Shown here one piece after another: positions 44,563 to 54,903 of a DNA stretch of 64,000 nt. Below the pieces are notes generated by a model that ran no database searches, was not told the DNA's origin, and worked only from the letters and a program-made list of their open reading frames with translations. The DNA comes from Telmatactis stephensoni (Eukaryota > Cnidaria > Anthozoa > Actiniaria > Isophelliidae). The position numbers and the translations under genes are program-made. The first letter of the stretch is position 1, and every line of letters begins with the position of its first letter. The stretch covers positions 317,001 to 381,000 of the forward strand of contig JALIZF010001827.1 in the NCBI GenBank assembly GCA_029948255.1, read 5' to 3'.

Positions 44563-45165
44563 AATTTTGCCCTCTATATTATAAATGTTGATATCCTTCA
44601 ACTTGATTCCCATGCAGATACAGAAGATTTTATCAACACTTTGGGTTTATTCTCTTTTCATCCGCAACAACATTTACTTTAATTCTTTGGAGCATCAGGT
44701 CATAAGTGGTAATATATTAAGTGACATTGCTAACCACCTACCGATTTTCTTAATATTTAACAAATTAACTGTTTTCTCAAATACTTTCCCAGTGTTTAAA
44801 AAGAGATTACTCCAAATTGATAAAGAAGCTCTAATATCCGAATTAGGTTGGCAAGAGGTGTTACCTACCCATGGCAAGAACGTTTGATGTCAATGCACTT
44901 TTTCAATCTTTTTATTCTCGCATAAATGAAAGTATCAATAGACATGTTCATCTCTGTGTAAGCCCTGGGTTTAATAGCCCTGGCATCAGAAAATTTATTA
45001 AGGTCAAAGAAAACTATATAAAAAATATCTTAAATCCAGAAATTCATATTATTTTACTAAATATAAACATTATCGTAATAAGATTAGCCATCTTCTTAGA
45101 ACTAGCAAACAAGACTACTATCAGAAATATTTCCAGGAAAATAAGCCTTCAGTTAAACCAAGAGG

Positions 45166-45539
45166 CTCTAATCCTCGTATCAAGCTTTCGGTTGTCATTG
45201 GGACTCCAAAAATGACCTTATTTGGAGATCTTTTGTTAGCGGAGTACAATAGAATTAATCACCGTGACACATCAGCCGAGTATGCAAATGAGCTGTAGAG
45301 TTTTCCGAATGAGTAATCCGAATAAGTGACAATTACCTCCCGTGGGGGGAGGCGATAAAATTCATCCAAACATAGAGGACCCTGGAGAATATTTTTTTGT
45401 ACTGCTAAGGGAGCCCCTGTTCGTTGATAATTGACATGCACTGAGGCAACGTACTCTCAGTAAATAAAACTCTTTGTTCATGAAATGAGTCCCGTGTAGG
45501 TTAAGGTAAATGAAGAAAAGAAATGAATTTTTATAACAT
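45166..45539. other. No gene recognised
   Basis: Short ORFs only, possibly the decayed continuation of the LINE relic. Confidence 0.35.
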
Positions 45540-45840
45540 TTCACGAGTGATATGTTTCTGTCTATTTAGAAATTCCAAATAGTTCTTTACTAAAGTGAAA
45601 CTTTTGTTAGATTTTTTTTAGCTGCGAAACTACAAAAACAACTTGACAAATCGTGTGTCCGAAAACTCTTCTTCTATAGTCTTTCACCAACTGTTGACTT
45701 CATATCTCTATGTAGACTTTTGATTGTAACATTTAACAACAGGTACGTTTATGTTTGCTTCTAAAGAGATTCCAAACAGTTCCAATCGATCGAGGTAAAC
45801 ATTTGATACGGGATTTTTGACAAGCAAAACTAATATAAAA
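45540..45840. repeat. Diverged unit of the satellite at 48130-48830
   Basis: It shares CACGAG-GATATGTTTCTGT, GTGAAACTTTTG-T-GATTTTTT, CAACTTGACAA and CCAACTGTTGACTTCATATC, in the same order and orientation as the downstream array, 2.5 kb away. Confidence 0.65.
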
Positions 45841-45844
45841 ATTA

Positions 45845-46930
45845 GGTACTACCTAATAGCGGAGCTCCCATTTAAATATAATAATAATTTTAAATACTTT
45901 GTTTTATTTTGACGTTTTTGATTCAAATGAATTGGGCTTGCTGTGGTAATAGGCAAACAAATATTGCATTTTGTTGTAAAAGTTGAAATAAAGACTATAG
46001 ATCAAGCTTTATTTCTTGCCCTTCAGTCTCCTGAGAATTATAAGGCTTTCAACTCAGTGACCATAGTGATATTTATTCAGATATTTGTGTCAGATTTTAT
46101 AATTGACTTAGTAGTAGTGCTTCATAATTCTCAGAAATAGGATGCAAAAATCCCTCAAACTGATTTCATTCACATAAATACTGAACCTAATTCAACATCC
46201 TTCAATTAAACAATTAGACATTGCAGAAAATTATATTTAGATTTTTCTGTCTTGACAGTATTGTGGCATCTTGTTTTTTTTTTATTATGTAGAGTACTGA
46301 ATAACACTGATAAATAGTTGTCTTTACACGAAACAAGAATTCTCTCTTCCAGGTTACACTAATCATGACTTTAGATGAAATTGTAAAACAACTCAAAACA
46401 ACTACTACCTAAAAGCAAAGCTCCAATTTCAATTTTAATTTTTTTATGTTCTTGATTCAAATGAATTGGGCTTCCTGTGGTAATTGAAAAAGTTGAAATG
46501 AAGATTATTTAAAAAGCATTTTTAAAATAAGTTTTGGTTTTGGTTTGTATATTGTATGGGCTTGTATGCTCAGTAACCTTTGTTACAGTAAATTTTAATA
46601 TTCAGATTCACTGTCAGATTTCATAACTGACTTTGTAAGGGTTCATAATTTTCAGAAATAGAAAGCAAAATCTCCAAAACATTTTTTTAAATTGATACAA
46701 GTAATTAAACCTTTTCGACATCCTGAATATTACAGAACAACATATATTGATTTGTCTGTCTTCACTATATTTGTGACATCTTGTTTTTTGTGGTTGTTGT
46801 TGTTATTTTGTTTTGTTATTTAATGTAGAAAAGAATGACACACTAGCTAGGCGAATACTTGTCTCCCACTTTTCTCTTCCAGATTACACTGATAATACAA
46901 TTTAAAGTGATTATAAAAACAGCTAATTGA
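45845..46930. repeat. Diverged tandem duplication, about 550-bp unit x2
   Basis: Unit 1 from ACTACCTAATAGCGGAGC (45849) and unit 2 from CTACTACCTAAAAGCAAAG (46403) share GATTCAAATGAATTGGGCTT, CTGTCTT-AC-GTATT-TG-CATCTTG and TCTCTCTTCCAG-TTACACT, in order. Confidence 0.7.
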
Positions 46931-47378
46931 AATAACAAGAAAACAAGGAATTAAGCATTTTCAGTCTGTATTTAAGGCTTCACAGGGCTCACTGAGCAAC
47001 TTCATCCAGATGAATAAAGTATAAAAACAATTCTAGTTTGCATGGCAAAATTCCTTCTTTTTTTCCTGTCAATTGTTTCATTAAATTCCAGACCAAAACT
47101 TGAGCTGTATTTACACATTAGTGGGGTTGAAATAAGTTCAAAATCAATTTTTTTACTAATTTTATTATTATTAGAACTAGTGCAAAAAGTTCACCGTAAA
47201 ACAAAATGTCGTTGTACATTATTTTCATGTAAGGCTTGATCGAGTGTTTCTTTAAACTTGGCCACAGTTCAACGTGCATAAAAGGTTTTTTTTAAGTCAT
47301 CAATCCCAAATCAAAGATAAAAGATCAAATATAGGTACAAGAGACTTTTTGATATCATTTTCTGGCCAGGGTCTTTAC
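46931..47378. other. No gene recognised
   Basis: AT-rich. A 65-codon hydrophobic ORF (47042-47239) has no support. Confidence 0.35.
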
Positions 47379-47500
47379 CTTGAAGTGCTTTCCTTGTTGT
47401 CTTTTCGAAGCATACTGGTCCTTGTTTCACGCTCAATGCAGACGATTCTTGATTTATTTCCAACTTTGGCTAGATTTTTAAGCAGCTTTATTGAAGGCAT
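47379..47500 (-). CDS. Candidate first coding exon on the minus strand
   Basis: From the ATG (complement of 47498-47500) the minus strand reads MPSIKLLKNLAKVGNKSR ... TSMLRKDNKESTS and meets a consensus donor AAG/GTAAAG (47373-47379). The composition is Lys/Arg-rich and looks more coding than the overlapping + strand ORF. I do not recognise the protein and cannot find the next exon. It may belong to a repeat family. Confidence 0.3.
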
Positions 47501-47869
47501 CTTCACGAAACGAAGAATACACGATCCTCAATGACTTATTCATTATGAGGAATTTTTTTAAACTACGAATCCAACTAAAAAGTCGTCCAACTTTGAAAAT
47601 ATCCTCTGTGTCTTTCGTCTTTCGAGCAGTTTTTGAAACGACACCAGGCCCGAAAAAAATTCAAACGTACGGTTTTTTTTCGCTTTAACCTGTCAAGATT
47701 GGCACAGATTAATGTTCATCAAAATCGCTAAATTTTTACGAGGTTTCGAGAATACTACTTTTAAGCTTTGCAAGTTAAAACTGCAAGGAAACTTGTAAAT
47801 TTTCAGTTTTCAAAGTGTCAGCGCGCGTCAAGTTGGCGCCAAAAATCAATCAGCCAATCAGCATCGCGA

Positions 47870-47940
47870 TGTACACGGACGTATGTACGGACGTATGTAT
47901 GTATGTATGTATGTATGTACGGACGGACGTACAGCCGTTG
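47870..47940. repeat. (GTAT)n microsatellite with GTACGGAC ends
   Basis: TATG units from about 47895 to 47918 flanked by repeated TACGGACG. Confidence 0.85.
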
Positions 47941-48009
47941 GGCTCCCTGTGTGTCCATGAAAAATCAACTCGATGGGTTACCATTTTTTCTTAGGTATGG
48001 TGCTCCGCT

Positions 48010-48032
48010 CGCGCGGGCCTTCGGCCCGCGCG
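48010..48032. repeat. GC-rich perfect 10-bp hairpin
   Basis: CGCGCGGGCC / GGCCCGCGCG with loop TTC, an isolated GC island in AT-rich DNA, bordered by GGAGCTCCGCT. Confidence 0.85.
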
Positions 48033-48129
48033 GGAGCTCCGCTATAAACAACTCAACTTGATAACCGTGTCAAAACTCTTCTTGGTAGATCAGTTCATCT
48101 CACCAACTGTTAACTTTATATCTACGGTT

Positions 48130-48830
48130 TATATTCTTGTGAAACCAAAACCAAAAAACAAACTAAAATACACAAAGAATATGCTTCTGATTTAAAAACA
48201 TTTAAGTGAAACTTTTGCTGGATTTTTTGACAAGCGAAACTATAAACAACAACTTGACAACCTTCAAAACTCTTCTTGGCAGATTTCATCAACTGCATGT
48301 TGACTTCATATTTGTCGTTTAGATGTTTGAGGGAAAGAAAAATACTTTCTGTCATTCCACGAGGGTTATGTTTCTGTTTATTTCAGACAGTTATTGAAAT
48401 GAAACTTTTGCTGGATTTTTTGACAAGCGAAGCTATGAATAACAACTTGACAACCGTGTCAAAACACTTCTTGGCAGATTTCCGATTTTCGTCAACTGTT
48501 GATTTCATATCTGTTGTTTGGATGTTTGAGAGAAAGAAAAATACTTTCTGCTATTCCACGAGGGATATGTTTCTGTTTATTTCAGACAGTTATTGAAATG
48601 AAACTTTTGCTGGATTTTTTGACAAGCGAAACTATAAAACTTGACAACCGTGTCATCAACTGTTGAGTTTGGATGTTTGAGAGAAAGAAAAATACTTTCT
48701 GCTATTCCACGAGGGATATGTTTCTGTTTATTTCTGACAGTTATTGAAATGAAACTTTTGCTGGATTTTTTGACAAGCGAAACTATCAACAAGAACTTGG
48801 CAACCGTGTCAAAACTCTTCAGTTCAGTTG
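48130..48830. repeat. Satellite-like tandem repeat, about 150-200 bp period
   Basis: The anchor GAAACTTTTGCTGGATTTTT recurs at 48208, 48401, 48600 and 48751, with the shared stretches CTTGACAACCGTGTCA, AGAGAAAGAAAAATACTTTC and ATTCCACGAGGG. The units differ by internal deletions. ORFs on both strands are repeat readings. Confidence 0.85.
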
Positions 48831-49329
48831 GTAGACACTTTACTTGTGGCGCTTGAATGTTTCGAATACAACAGACTAAAAAGACTTTGAAAAATTCTTG
48901 TGTAAGATGTTTATTAGGAGATTCAACCAAAAAGTTTCTAAAGTAAACTGGTGTTTGTTAATATTGTAGTCTTAAAATTATAAACAACTGGCTAAAATTA
49001 TAAACAGATCTTTCTTAACTTCGGATTAGTAATATTTTGGTTTCATGCGAAGAATCAAAAACCACTGCGTCCGGTATGGTAAGTCAATTTTTTGTCTCCA
49101 TTGAGAAGGACAAAATCGTCCTTCGCCCACCAGGGTTGGGAACTTTTTGTCTTTTTGCGAGTGCTTAACGAGCGTTAATGACGTCTATCGAAAGGCCCCC
49201 GAAGCCATGTACCGAACATGAAACTTGTGAAGCGTGAATGGCTCTATTGTTTTCGCCAATGACAACCGAACAATAGGCAAAAGCTTGATACGTCTACCAA
49301 AAATCTTAATTGATAATGTGACTGTTAGG
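48831..49329. other. No gene recognised
   Basis: No bounded feature. Confidence 0.4.
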
Positions 49330-50175
49330 GTCCCAAGGCTATAACTTCTGCCTTTAACAAACATTTTTTCCCAATATTGGGAAAAGACTAGCAGACTCAA
49401 TTGATGCCCAATACTGCAATAAAGTCTTAGGAGTTTCTCGGTCCCCAACAATACAATAGTCTCTATCGTTTCCCAGTAACTACTAAAGAAATCGAGGACA
49501 TAATCTCTGGCCTAAATTCATCCAAATTAATCCATTAAATATTGACAAAACTAATTATATTATTTTTCCTCCCCCACAAAAAGTCGCTAACTATAAAATC
49601 AGACTTAATAAAGTCATTAAGCAGGAAAACTGTATTAAATATCTTGGAATATATATTGATTCCCACCTTAATTGGAAACATCATATTTTGCACATCTCTA
49701 AGAAGATTAAACGCTGTACTGGTATACTTTCAAAACTTAGACATATCGTAAATACCTCAGTGCTTACCCAAATCCCTTCTTAACATATGCTCTGATAACT
49801 TGGGGAAACACATATTCAACTTCATTGAAGCCTCTCATCACTATACAAAAAAAGACAGTCAGAATAATGACCTTTTCAGACTTTAAAGCTCATTCAAGCC
49901 CTCTTTTCTCTAAATTGGGATTGCTTAAATTTCTGATTTAATCCTTGTTCATTATGCACTGTTTATGTATGACTTTTACACAGATAGCCTTCCATCTTCT
50001 TTTGATGATTTTTTGAGAACATTTATATAATACTCGGCTAGCTTCTAAAAAGTCATATTATCTTCCCAAATCAAGGACCAGTTACGGGAAATATATTTAA
50101 TATTCGGTTTGTTGGTGTCAAATTATGGAATTCACTTGGAGTCCAAGCTGTTTTTAAAGGTTCATTACAAGCTCA
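49330..50175 (+). pseudogene. LINE (CR1/L2-like) ORF2 relic with the RT core deleted
   Basis: It reads FNKHFFPILGKRLADSIDA and FPVTTKEIEDIISGLNSSK (before motif 1), then jumps at about 49520-49535 straight to the thumb: NYIIFLPPQK, CIKYLGIYIDSHLNWKHHI, TYALITWGNTYS, IQKKTVRIMTFSDFKAHSSPLF, and ends GVKLWNSLGVQAVFKGSLQAQF with a stop near 50175. The catalytic RT motifs are absent, so this is an internally deleted and frameshifted copy. It may be the same family, even the same copy, as 42612-45165. Confidence 0.78.
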
Positions 50176-51183
50176 ATTCTAAATAACTACCAATTATGCA
50201 CTATGTAACCATCTATTGATGTACCTTTTATGCCCATTCCATCTCTTCCTCTTTTCTTCCCTTTTTCTTTACATACTTGCTTGTACATTAGTATATCATA
50301 ATGCAATTGTATTTCTTGACACTTGTATTGCACAAATATTTGTACCCATATTATTCAGTTGTAATTGAATATTTTTCTCCAAATTGTGTATGTGTTTTTT
50401 TTCTTTTTAATACTTTTTAAGGAGGCTTCCTACAATTTCTCCGGTGCTCGGCCGATCAACTTGAAACGGCTATAGTTCTTACATAAAAGCACCCACAGTT
50501 ATGAACTTTCGTCCACTTACTACATAAAAACTAATCATGAAGTTTTTAATGGTAGGTGTTTTGTTTACATCGGGGTTTCCATAGCGACGAAACGATGACG
50601 TCACCGTTTTAGATTCCAAGCAATTTTACGCGTTTTTTGACCTAAACTTTTAAAACGACACACAAGGCGTTAATATTTAGGACTTTGGCTTGCAGCATAT
50701 GAATTTTGGAGAAATTCGTATAAACAGATTTTGAAATATTCGAGGCGCAATTTTTTAACCCTGAAAATCACAACTTCTTGTCAATTTCGATTCAATAATT
50801 ATAAAATCAAAGCAGCATGACAACTATTCGACTGTCAATATGTTGTTCATATTTCAGACTACTGCTCAACATAGGGAGAAAACAGTTGACCGAAAGATTT
50901 TTCTTTTGGAGCACTAAACGTTTTTGTATAAATTTTGATAAAATCCACCCCAATTTCATGTCTTGTAAATTGAATACTACATGTTTTTTTACATGGTTTT
51001 ACATCTAAATTTGCATGGTTTTTACAGTAAATTTACAGGCTTTTATTTTACATGATTTTTACACTATTTCTGTTCTTGTGGCATCATCTGTAATAAATTT
51101 ACAGGGTCACTGAATCCATGTAAATGCTAATTGACATGATTTTTACATGATCGTTTTTAGTCTACCAATTTTGCTTGTTTTAA
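50176..51183. other. LINE 3' region and TTTACATG-rich sequence; no gene
   Basis: From about 50990 the motif TTTACATG(G) and variants recur; they appear again after the PLE fragment (51535-51610), as if the fragment lay inside one AT-rich repeat. Confidence 0.45.
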
Positions 51184-51303
51184 AATTCTAGACACTGCTC
51201 AATCTCTTATCTATCTTAAATTAAAAGAAGCTTTCTTTATTGAAACGTTAAAACCTGAACTTAACGTCCAGGTTAAACACATGAAAACCTTCTTTAAACC
51301 ATA
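51184..51303 (+). pseudogene. Penelope-like element, GIY-YIG C-terminal fragment
   Basis: It reads LDTAQSLIYLKLKEAFFIETLKPELNVQ and a stop near 51303. This matches the end of the GIY-YIG domain of the 5' PLE (KIAEALLIKEHKPSLNEQ). Upstream coding is missing (5' truncated). It is followed by the hammerhead-like motif at 51471. Confidence 0.7.
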
Positions 51304-51470
51304 AACTTTATGTCTAGATTTAGTTTATCTTATATACCACTTCCTTTCTTTTCTGTTATTTGATTAGTTATTAGCTTATCTAAAAACTTCATTATTGTAT
51401 TATATTACCTGTCAATCAATTGTAACCATTAGTTTATATAGCATTTATAACGAACTTTGTATTCATTCTT

Positions 51471-51502
51471 CTGATGATGGCATAAGGATGCCGAAACATG
51501 TC
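51471..51502 (+). ncRNA. Hammerhead-ribozyme-like motif at a PLE 3' end
   Basis: CTGATGA (51471-51477), one extra T, a 5-bp helix GGCAT/ATGCC with loop AAGG, then GAAA (51493-51496), and ACATGTC, whose ACATGT is self-complementary and could form a minimal or dimeric helix III before a GUC-type cleavage site (C at 51502). TCTT before and AAGA after would form helix I. All invariant core bases are present; the extra T before helix II and the weak helix III are departures. Published work describes hammerheads in Penelope-like elements. Confidence 0.55.
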
Positions 51503-51643
51503 AAGATTAAAATCATTTATCGTATGTTTGAAAGTTAATTTCCATAGTATGTAAAATTCATGTAAATTAATTTACATGGTATGTAAATCGACATTTCCAT
51601 GGTTTTTCCATACTATTCCTCCGTCCTTCATCACAAGTTCTTC

Positions 51644-51801
51644 TATCAGCACAGTCTTATAATCTCAAATCTTATGGTCATCGCTCCTTCTCTGTAGCTG
51701 CTCCTGAACTCTGGAACTCACAGCCAATATCTCTCCGAAATGTATCAAGTCTGGCCTCTTTTAAAACCGAATTAAAAACTCAACTTTTCAAATTAGTTTA
51801 G
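51644..51801 (+). pseudogene. LINE ORF2 C-terminal fragment
   Basis: It reads SYGHRSFSVAAPELWNSQPI, SLRNVSSLASFKTELKTQLF and a stop at 51799-51801, the typical end of CR1/L2-type ORF2 proteins (APELWNSLP, FKTxLKTxLF). 5' truncated. Confidence 0.75.
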
Positions 51802-51921
51802 TCTTTGTAATTAATGCATTAATAATTGTGGTAATAGTCTTAAAATGTTTAATTTGTTATCCCCAGAGATTCCTTATGATATACAGTTATTTGTAGAAAA
51901 TTAAAATAGTCAAAAACCAAG

Positions 51922-52173
51922 TTAGAACAAAGAAATGCGACTTTCCATATAAACTTGTGAGGTAATATAATCTGCAAAATCTAAATATAACCTCTGCCGC
52001 TTTATAGCTTCGTTCGAGCCTGATAAACAATACAGAACGTTTTCTGATGACTTTGATATTGCGAGATCACCTGGTTTGACTTGCCTCATTCTTGGTTCTT
52101 TTACCACAATATGAAGATAGGTTATAAGTTCGTGTATTAGTCCTTCGATAATTTCCACTTGAAAGATTGTGGT
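51922..52173 (-). CDS. Candidate coding exon, unrecognised
   Basis: The minus-strand frame from about 52173 reads NFHRTTIFQVEIIEGLIHEL ... KPGDLAISKSSENVLYCLSG ... LYLDFADYITSQVY. The composition is protein-like and there is no repeat signature. There is no ATG at the start of the frame, so it would be an internal exon. I do not recognise the family. It may pair with 52257-52448. Confidence 0.33.
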   Translation of the reverse strand, partial: TTIFQVEIIEGLIHELITYLHIVVKEPRMRQVKPGDLAISKSSENVLYCLSGSNEAIKRQRLYLDFADYITSQVYMESRISLF

Positions 52174-52256
52174 GCGATGGAAGTTCTTCTAAATAGGGTA
52201 CTCGATATTTGACTCAAATATTGAAGATAAAGTTCAAAATACCTTAAAATACATGT

Positions 52257-52448
52257 TCAAAATACATTTTTAGCCCGTTGAAAGAGGCAGTTTCCAAAGT
52301 CCACATCCATGTAATTTTTCGTAGTCTGCGGACAGCCATCTTTAATCTCCAGAGGATTTACAGCCGAGTGAGTGACATTTTCATATTCGTCCCTCACAAC
52401 TTGTGATTTGCAATCCACGAATTGAAAACGATGTATTTTTTGTCTCAA
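52257..52448 (-). CDS. Candidate coding exon, unrecognised
   Basis: It reads MRQKIHRFQFVDCKSQVVRD ... EIKDGCPQTTKNYMDVDFGN. A possible acceptor AAGGGCAG precedes it on the minus strand. It ends at a stop within its frame. The same strand and a gap of less than 100 bp suggest a link with 51922-52173, but the frames do not join without an intron or an error. Confidence 0.3.
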   Translation of the reverse strand: MRQKIHRFQFVDCKSQVVRDEYENVTHSAVNPLEIKDGCPQTTKNYMDVDFGNCLFQRAKNVF

Positions 52449-52493
52449 GTCTGCTGCCCTTTGAAAAACTTAGTTTCTTTGAGGGTGGATTGT

Positions 52494-52516
52494 TGTGATA
52501 ATGATAATGATAATGG
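52494..52516. repeat. (GATAAT)n remnant at the LINE 3' end
   Basis: GATAATGATAATGATAATGG, the same hexamer as the 54353-54679 array on the other side of the LINE. Confidence 0.8.
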
Positions 52517-54352
52517 AAACTTTATTCTATATTTATACAACAATTACAAATCTCTCTACTTACAGGCAATTTGCAATTGACTACTCAAGTGATACATGCA
52601 TTTATAAATGTAAACGACAAAATGATTTAGAAAATATATATACATATATATATATCAAAATTTCAATAAGTCTGGGTTATTCCATTCTTTGTTTCGACAG
52701 CAGAAAAGGTAATACGTTGATCTGATTGTAATGTTGATAATTTTTTTCACAATATAGTTTTGTTGTTTCTTGTCCTCTAGGCCAAGTTCATTTAACATTT
52801 CGATGAAATCAGACGATTGATGGGAGAATACACCTAAAGTACTGATTGAAAGGTTTACAAATTTAACCTGCTGAAAATGATTCTTGTGGTCGATGACAGT
52901 CTCGTGATATTTACGTTGTTTCCGGTCTAAGTTGTTTTGTAGATTTGTTTCAAAGCCAACAGTTAACTCTAGAATATATACAAGCACTTATTTGATATGG
53001 ACAACACTATGTCAGGACGCAAGCTGTCACCAGTTATGATAGAGGGGCTCGGAAAACCAGGAAGATCGACGTATAGGGAAGAGTTTTTGATGGATGGGAG
53101 ACTATGAGCAATGAAATTCAGGACAGAATCATGACGCCAGGAAAAGCGGCCTTCTTGTAGGTAGTGATTACAACCCGCGACAACATGAAGAAGAGATTCA
53201 GGCATTAGGCATAGGGAGCAGTCAGAGTTGGAGGAAATACCCCATTTGACAAGGTTTTTCCGTGTAGGGAGAGTGTTGTTGATGTACCGGATGGTAAAGT
53301 TAAAGATGTTTTTCGGCAAGTTAGACTGTGTGGTGGACCAGATTTTATTAAGTTGTTGCATGGAGTATTTAAGGACATTTGAAAAGAACGATCCTTGATT
53401 AGTGAGCTGATTTTGGAGTTTATATATCCTCTTGTGAAGAATGGAAATCTTTAAGAACTTGTTTTGTAGATGTGTACACGTCATACTGAATGTTTCTACC
53501 ATTGCTAGTTGAGTTCCAGAGATGTTTTATTGAGTCATTAGTAGATGATTTTAATGCGTTGCGCAGAACTGTTTGACATTGGATGAATTTGATGGACGGA
53601 GGGACAATATTCAGACCAAATTTGTTAGTGGTAAGGAAAACATTACTCAGTGTGCCAGATATTGGAATTTCAAGCCATTTGCGAATATACTTGTTAACAG
53701 AGGAATCGAGATTTTCTTTAACCCAAGTTAATGAGATGTCAGCAACAGTAAAATGCCAGGATATTTTGGAAAGCACAAAGCGATTATAAAGGAGCAGTTT
53801 ATTTTTAGGATGGAGAGGTTTCAAGTCAATGTCAGACATCATGTCTTCAATCACAGAAGTAAGCTCAGATTTGTGTTTTTCATTAGACACTTTCAAAGTC
53901 AAAGTGCCTGCCCAGGTAGCAAAAAGAGTCGTTGGTTTTAACACGAGGAACAAGTTCATTGTTAATTAAAAGTTTAGGTAGGTATTGAACTGATTTGGAT
54001 GTAGATTTCTTGATACCAAAAGTAGAGCATTTGTCAACCCTGATTATCATATCAGCCCATTGACACCAAATTACAAAACGATTAAGAAGATGCTGGTTTT
54101 CAGATTCTTGACTACTGATAACGGCTGCGTCGTCGGCAAACTGAAACCAGTGAAGTGGGTTTAGAAATTTGTAAGAAAAACCAAATTGACTGTATTTTTC
54201 TGACTTGATATGTTGGATGAATGTATTGAAACAGAGGTTGAAAAGAAGAGGACTAAGACAGTCGCCCTGTAGAACGCCACGGCCAACAGTTATGAAAGGA
54301 GTGCGGTATTCAGAAGTGATGATGGATGTCTTGAAGTGGGTGTACAGGCTCT
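52517..54352 (-). pseudogene. R2-like LINE relic: RT plus restriction-like endonuclease
   Basis: On the minus strand: SLYTHFKTSIITSEY, then RT motif B (GVLQGDCLSPLLFNL), the catalytic FADDAAV and KCSTFGIKK, CYLGRHFDF. After a frameshift near 53890 comes a thumb (LHPKNKLLLYNRFVLSKISW ... SVNKYIRKWLEIPISG). After another near 53440 comes a CCHC knuckle (C-x2-C-x7-H-x4-C in CSLCLMPESLLHVVAGC), RWRHD-like FSWRHDSVLNFIA, and endonuclease box RPDIVL. After a third near 52980 come ELTV and a C-terminal domain ending RNKEWNNPDLLKF. The RPD...ELT arrangement identifies the PD-(D/E)XK endonuclease of R2/R4/NeSL/CRE LINEs. The 5' half is lost, at the edge of the hexamer array. Three frameshifts make it inactive. 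Confidence 0.85.
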
Positions 54353-54483
54353 TGATGATAATGATAATGATAATGATAATGATAATGATAATGATAATGA
54401 TAATGATAATGATAATGATAATGATAATGATAATGATAATGATAATGATAATGATAATGATAATGATAATGATAATGATAATG

Positions 54484-54539
<56 letters not shown>

Positions 54540-54679
54540 GATAATGATAATGATAATGATAATCATAATGATAATCATAATCATAATCATAATCATAATC
54601 ATAATGATAATCACAATGATAATGATAATGATAATGATAATGATAATGATAATGATAATGATAATGATAATGATAATGA
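54353..54679. repeat. (ATGATA/GATAAT)n microsatellite, about 327 bp
   Basis: Pure hexamer with a patch of AATCAT variants (54560-54612). Poly-Ile/Met, Asp/Asn and Tyr/His ORFs here are artefacts. Confidence 0.97.
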
Positions 54680-54760
54680 GCTTTATTTACCAAATTTGAG
54701 ATGTAAACTACGAATGGTTTACATGTACAAACTATAAAACATAAATATAAAAGTTCCTTG
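54680..54760 (-). mobile_element. Probable LINE 3' tail next to the hexamer array
   Basis: The minus strand reads ...GGTAAATAAAGCTC then (ATTATC)n, the same layout as the 3' end at 52517 (GAATAAAGTTTCC then ATTATC). It suggests a second, heavily truncated LINE whose 3' tail is this array. Confidence 0.45.
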
Positions 54761-54903
54761 ATGAAGAACAATTATTTATTCATTTAAAAGTCGCAAACCT
54801 TTTCAACCTTTTTAGAGTATCAGTTTTTTGAGGTTTAAGAAAACAGTAGACATGATATAAGCGTTTTCAAGTCGTTAACAGGTGCAAAACATTTTTTCTA
54901 CAG

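Larger units (their letters stand above)
43226..44579. mobile_element. 1.35-kb composite insertion in the LINE endonuclease
   Basis: The LINE frame is continuous when this block and one copy of a TATA repeat (43222-43225 and 44580-44583) are set aside. Its left part holds a fold-back; its right part holds a G-tract MITE. The remaining sequence has no coding capacity. Its outer ends are only weakly inverted, so it may itself be two or more insertions. Confidence 0.6.
42612..45165 (+). pseudogene. LINE (CR1/L2-like) endonuclease-to-RT linker relic with a nested insertion
   Basis: Pieces in order: MSSINSLSRIDIDSHLPLAANF (42612 on); GSLTANYDSFCQILNDFNYSFF, then after a shift IIDLSETRIKQHMEP (APE endonuclease Glu motif); DEVEYESLWVEF; INGDFS (43208-43222). 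The frame then breaks for an insertion (43226-44579) and resumes as NVDILQLDSHADTEDF, FNSLEHQVISGNILSDIANHLPIF (the SDH catalytic motif changed to ANH), KYKHYRNKISHLLRTSKQDYYQKYF near 45060-45150. Order and spacing match a LINE ORF2 N-terminal half. There are multiple frameshifts; inactive. The RT domain is not found immediately downstream, though a similar-family RT fragment lies at 49330-50175. Confidence 0.78.

Noticed and set aside
54205..54771. Poly-Ile/Met, Asp-Asn and Tyr-His ORFs
   Set aside because: Frame readings of the ATGATA microsatellite; only the RT part downstream on the minus strand is real LINE coding.
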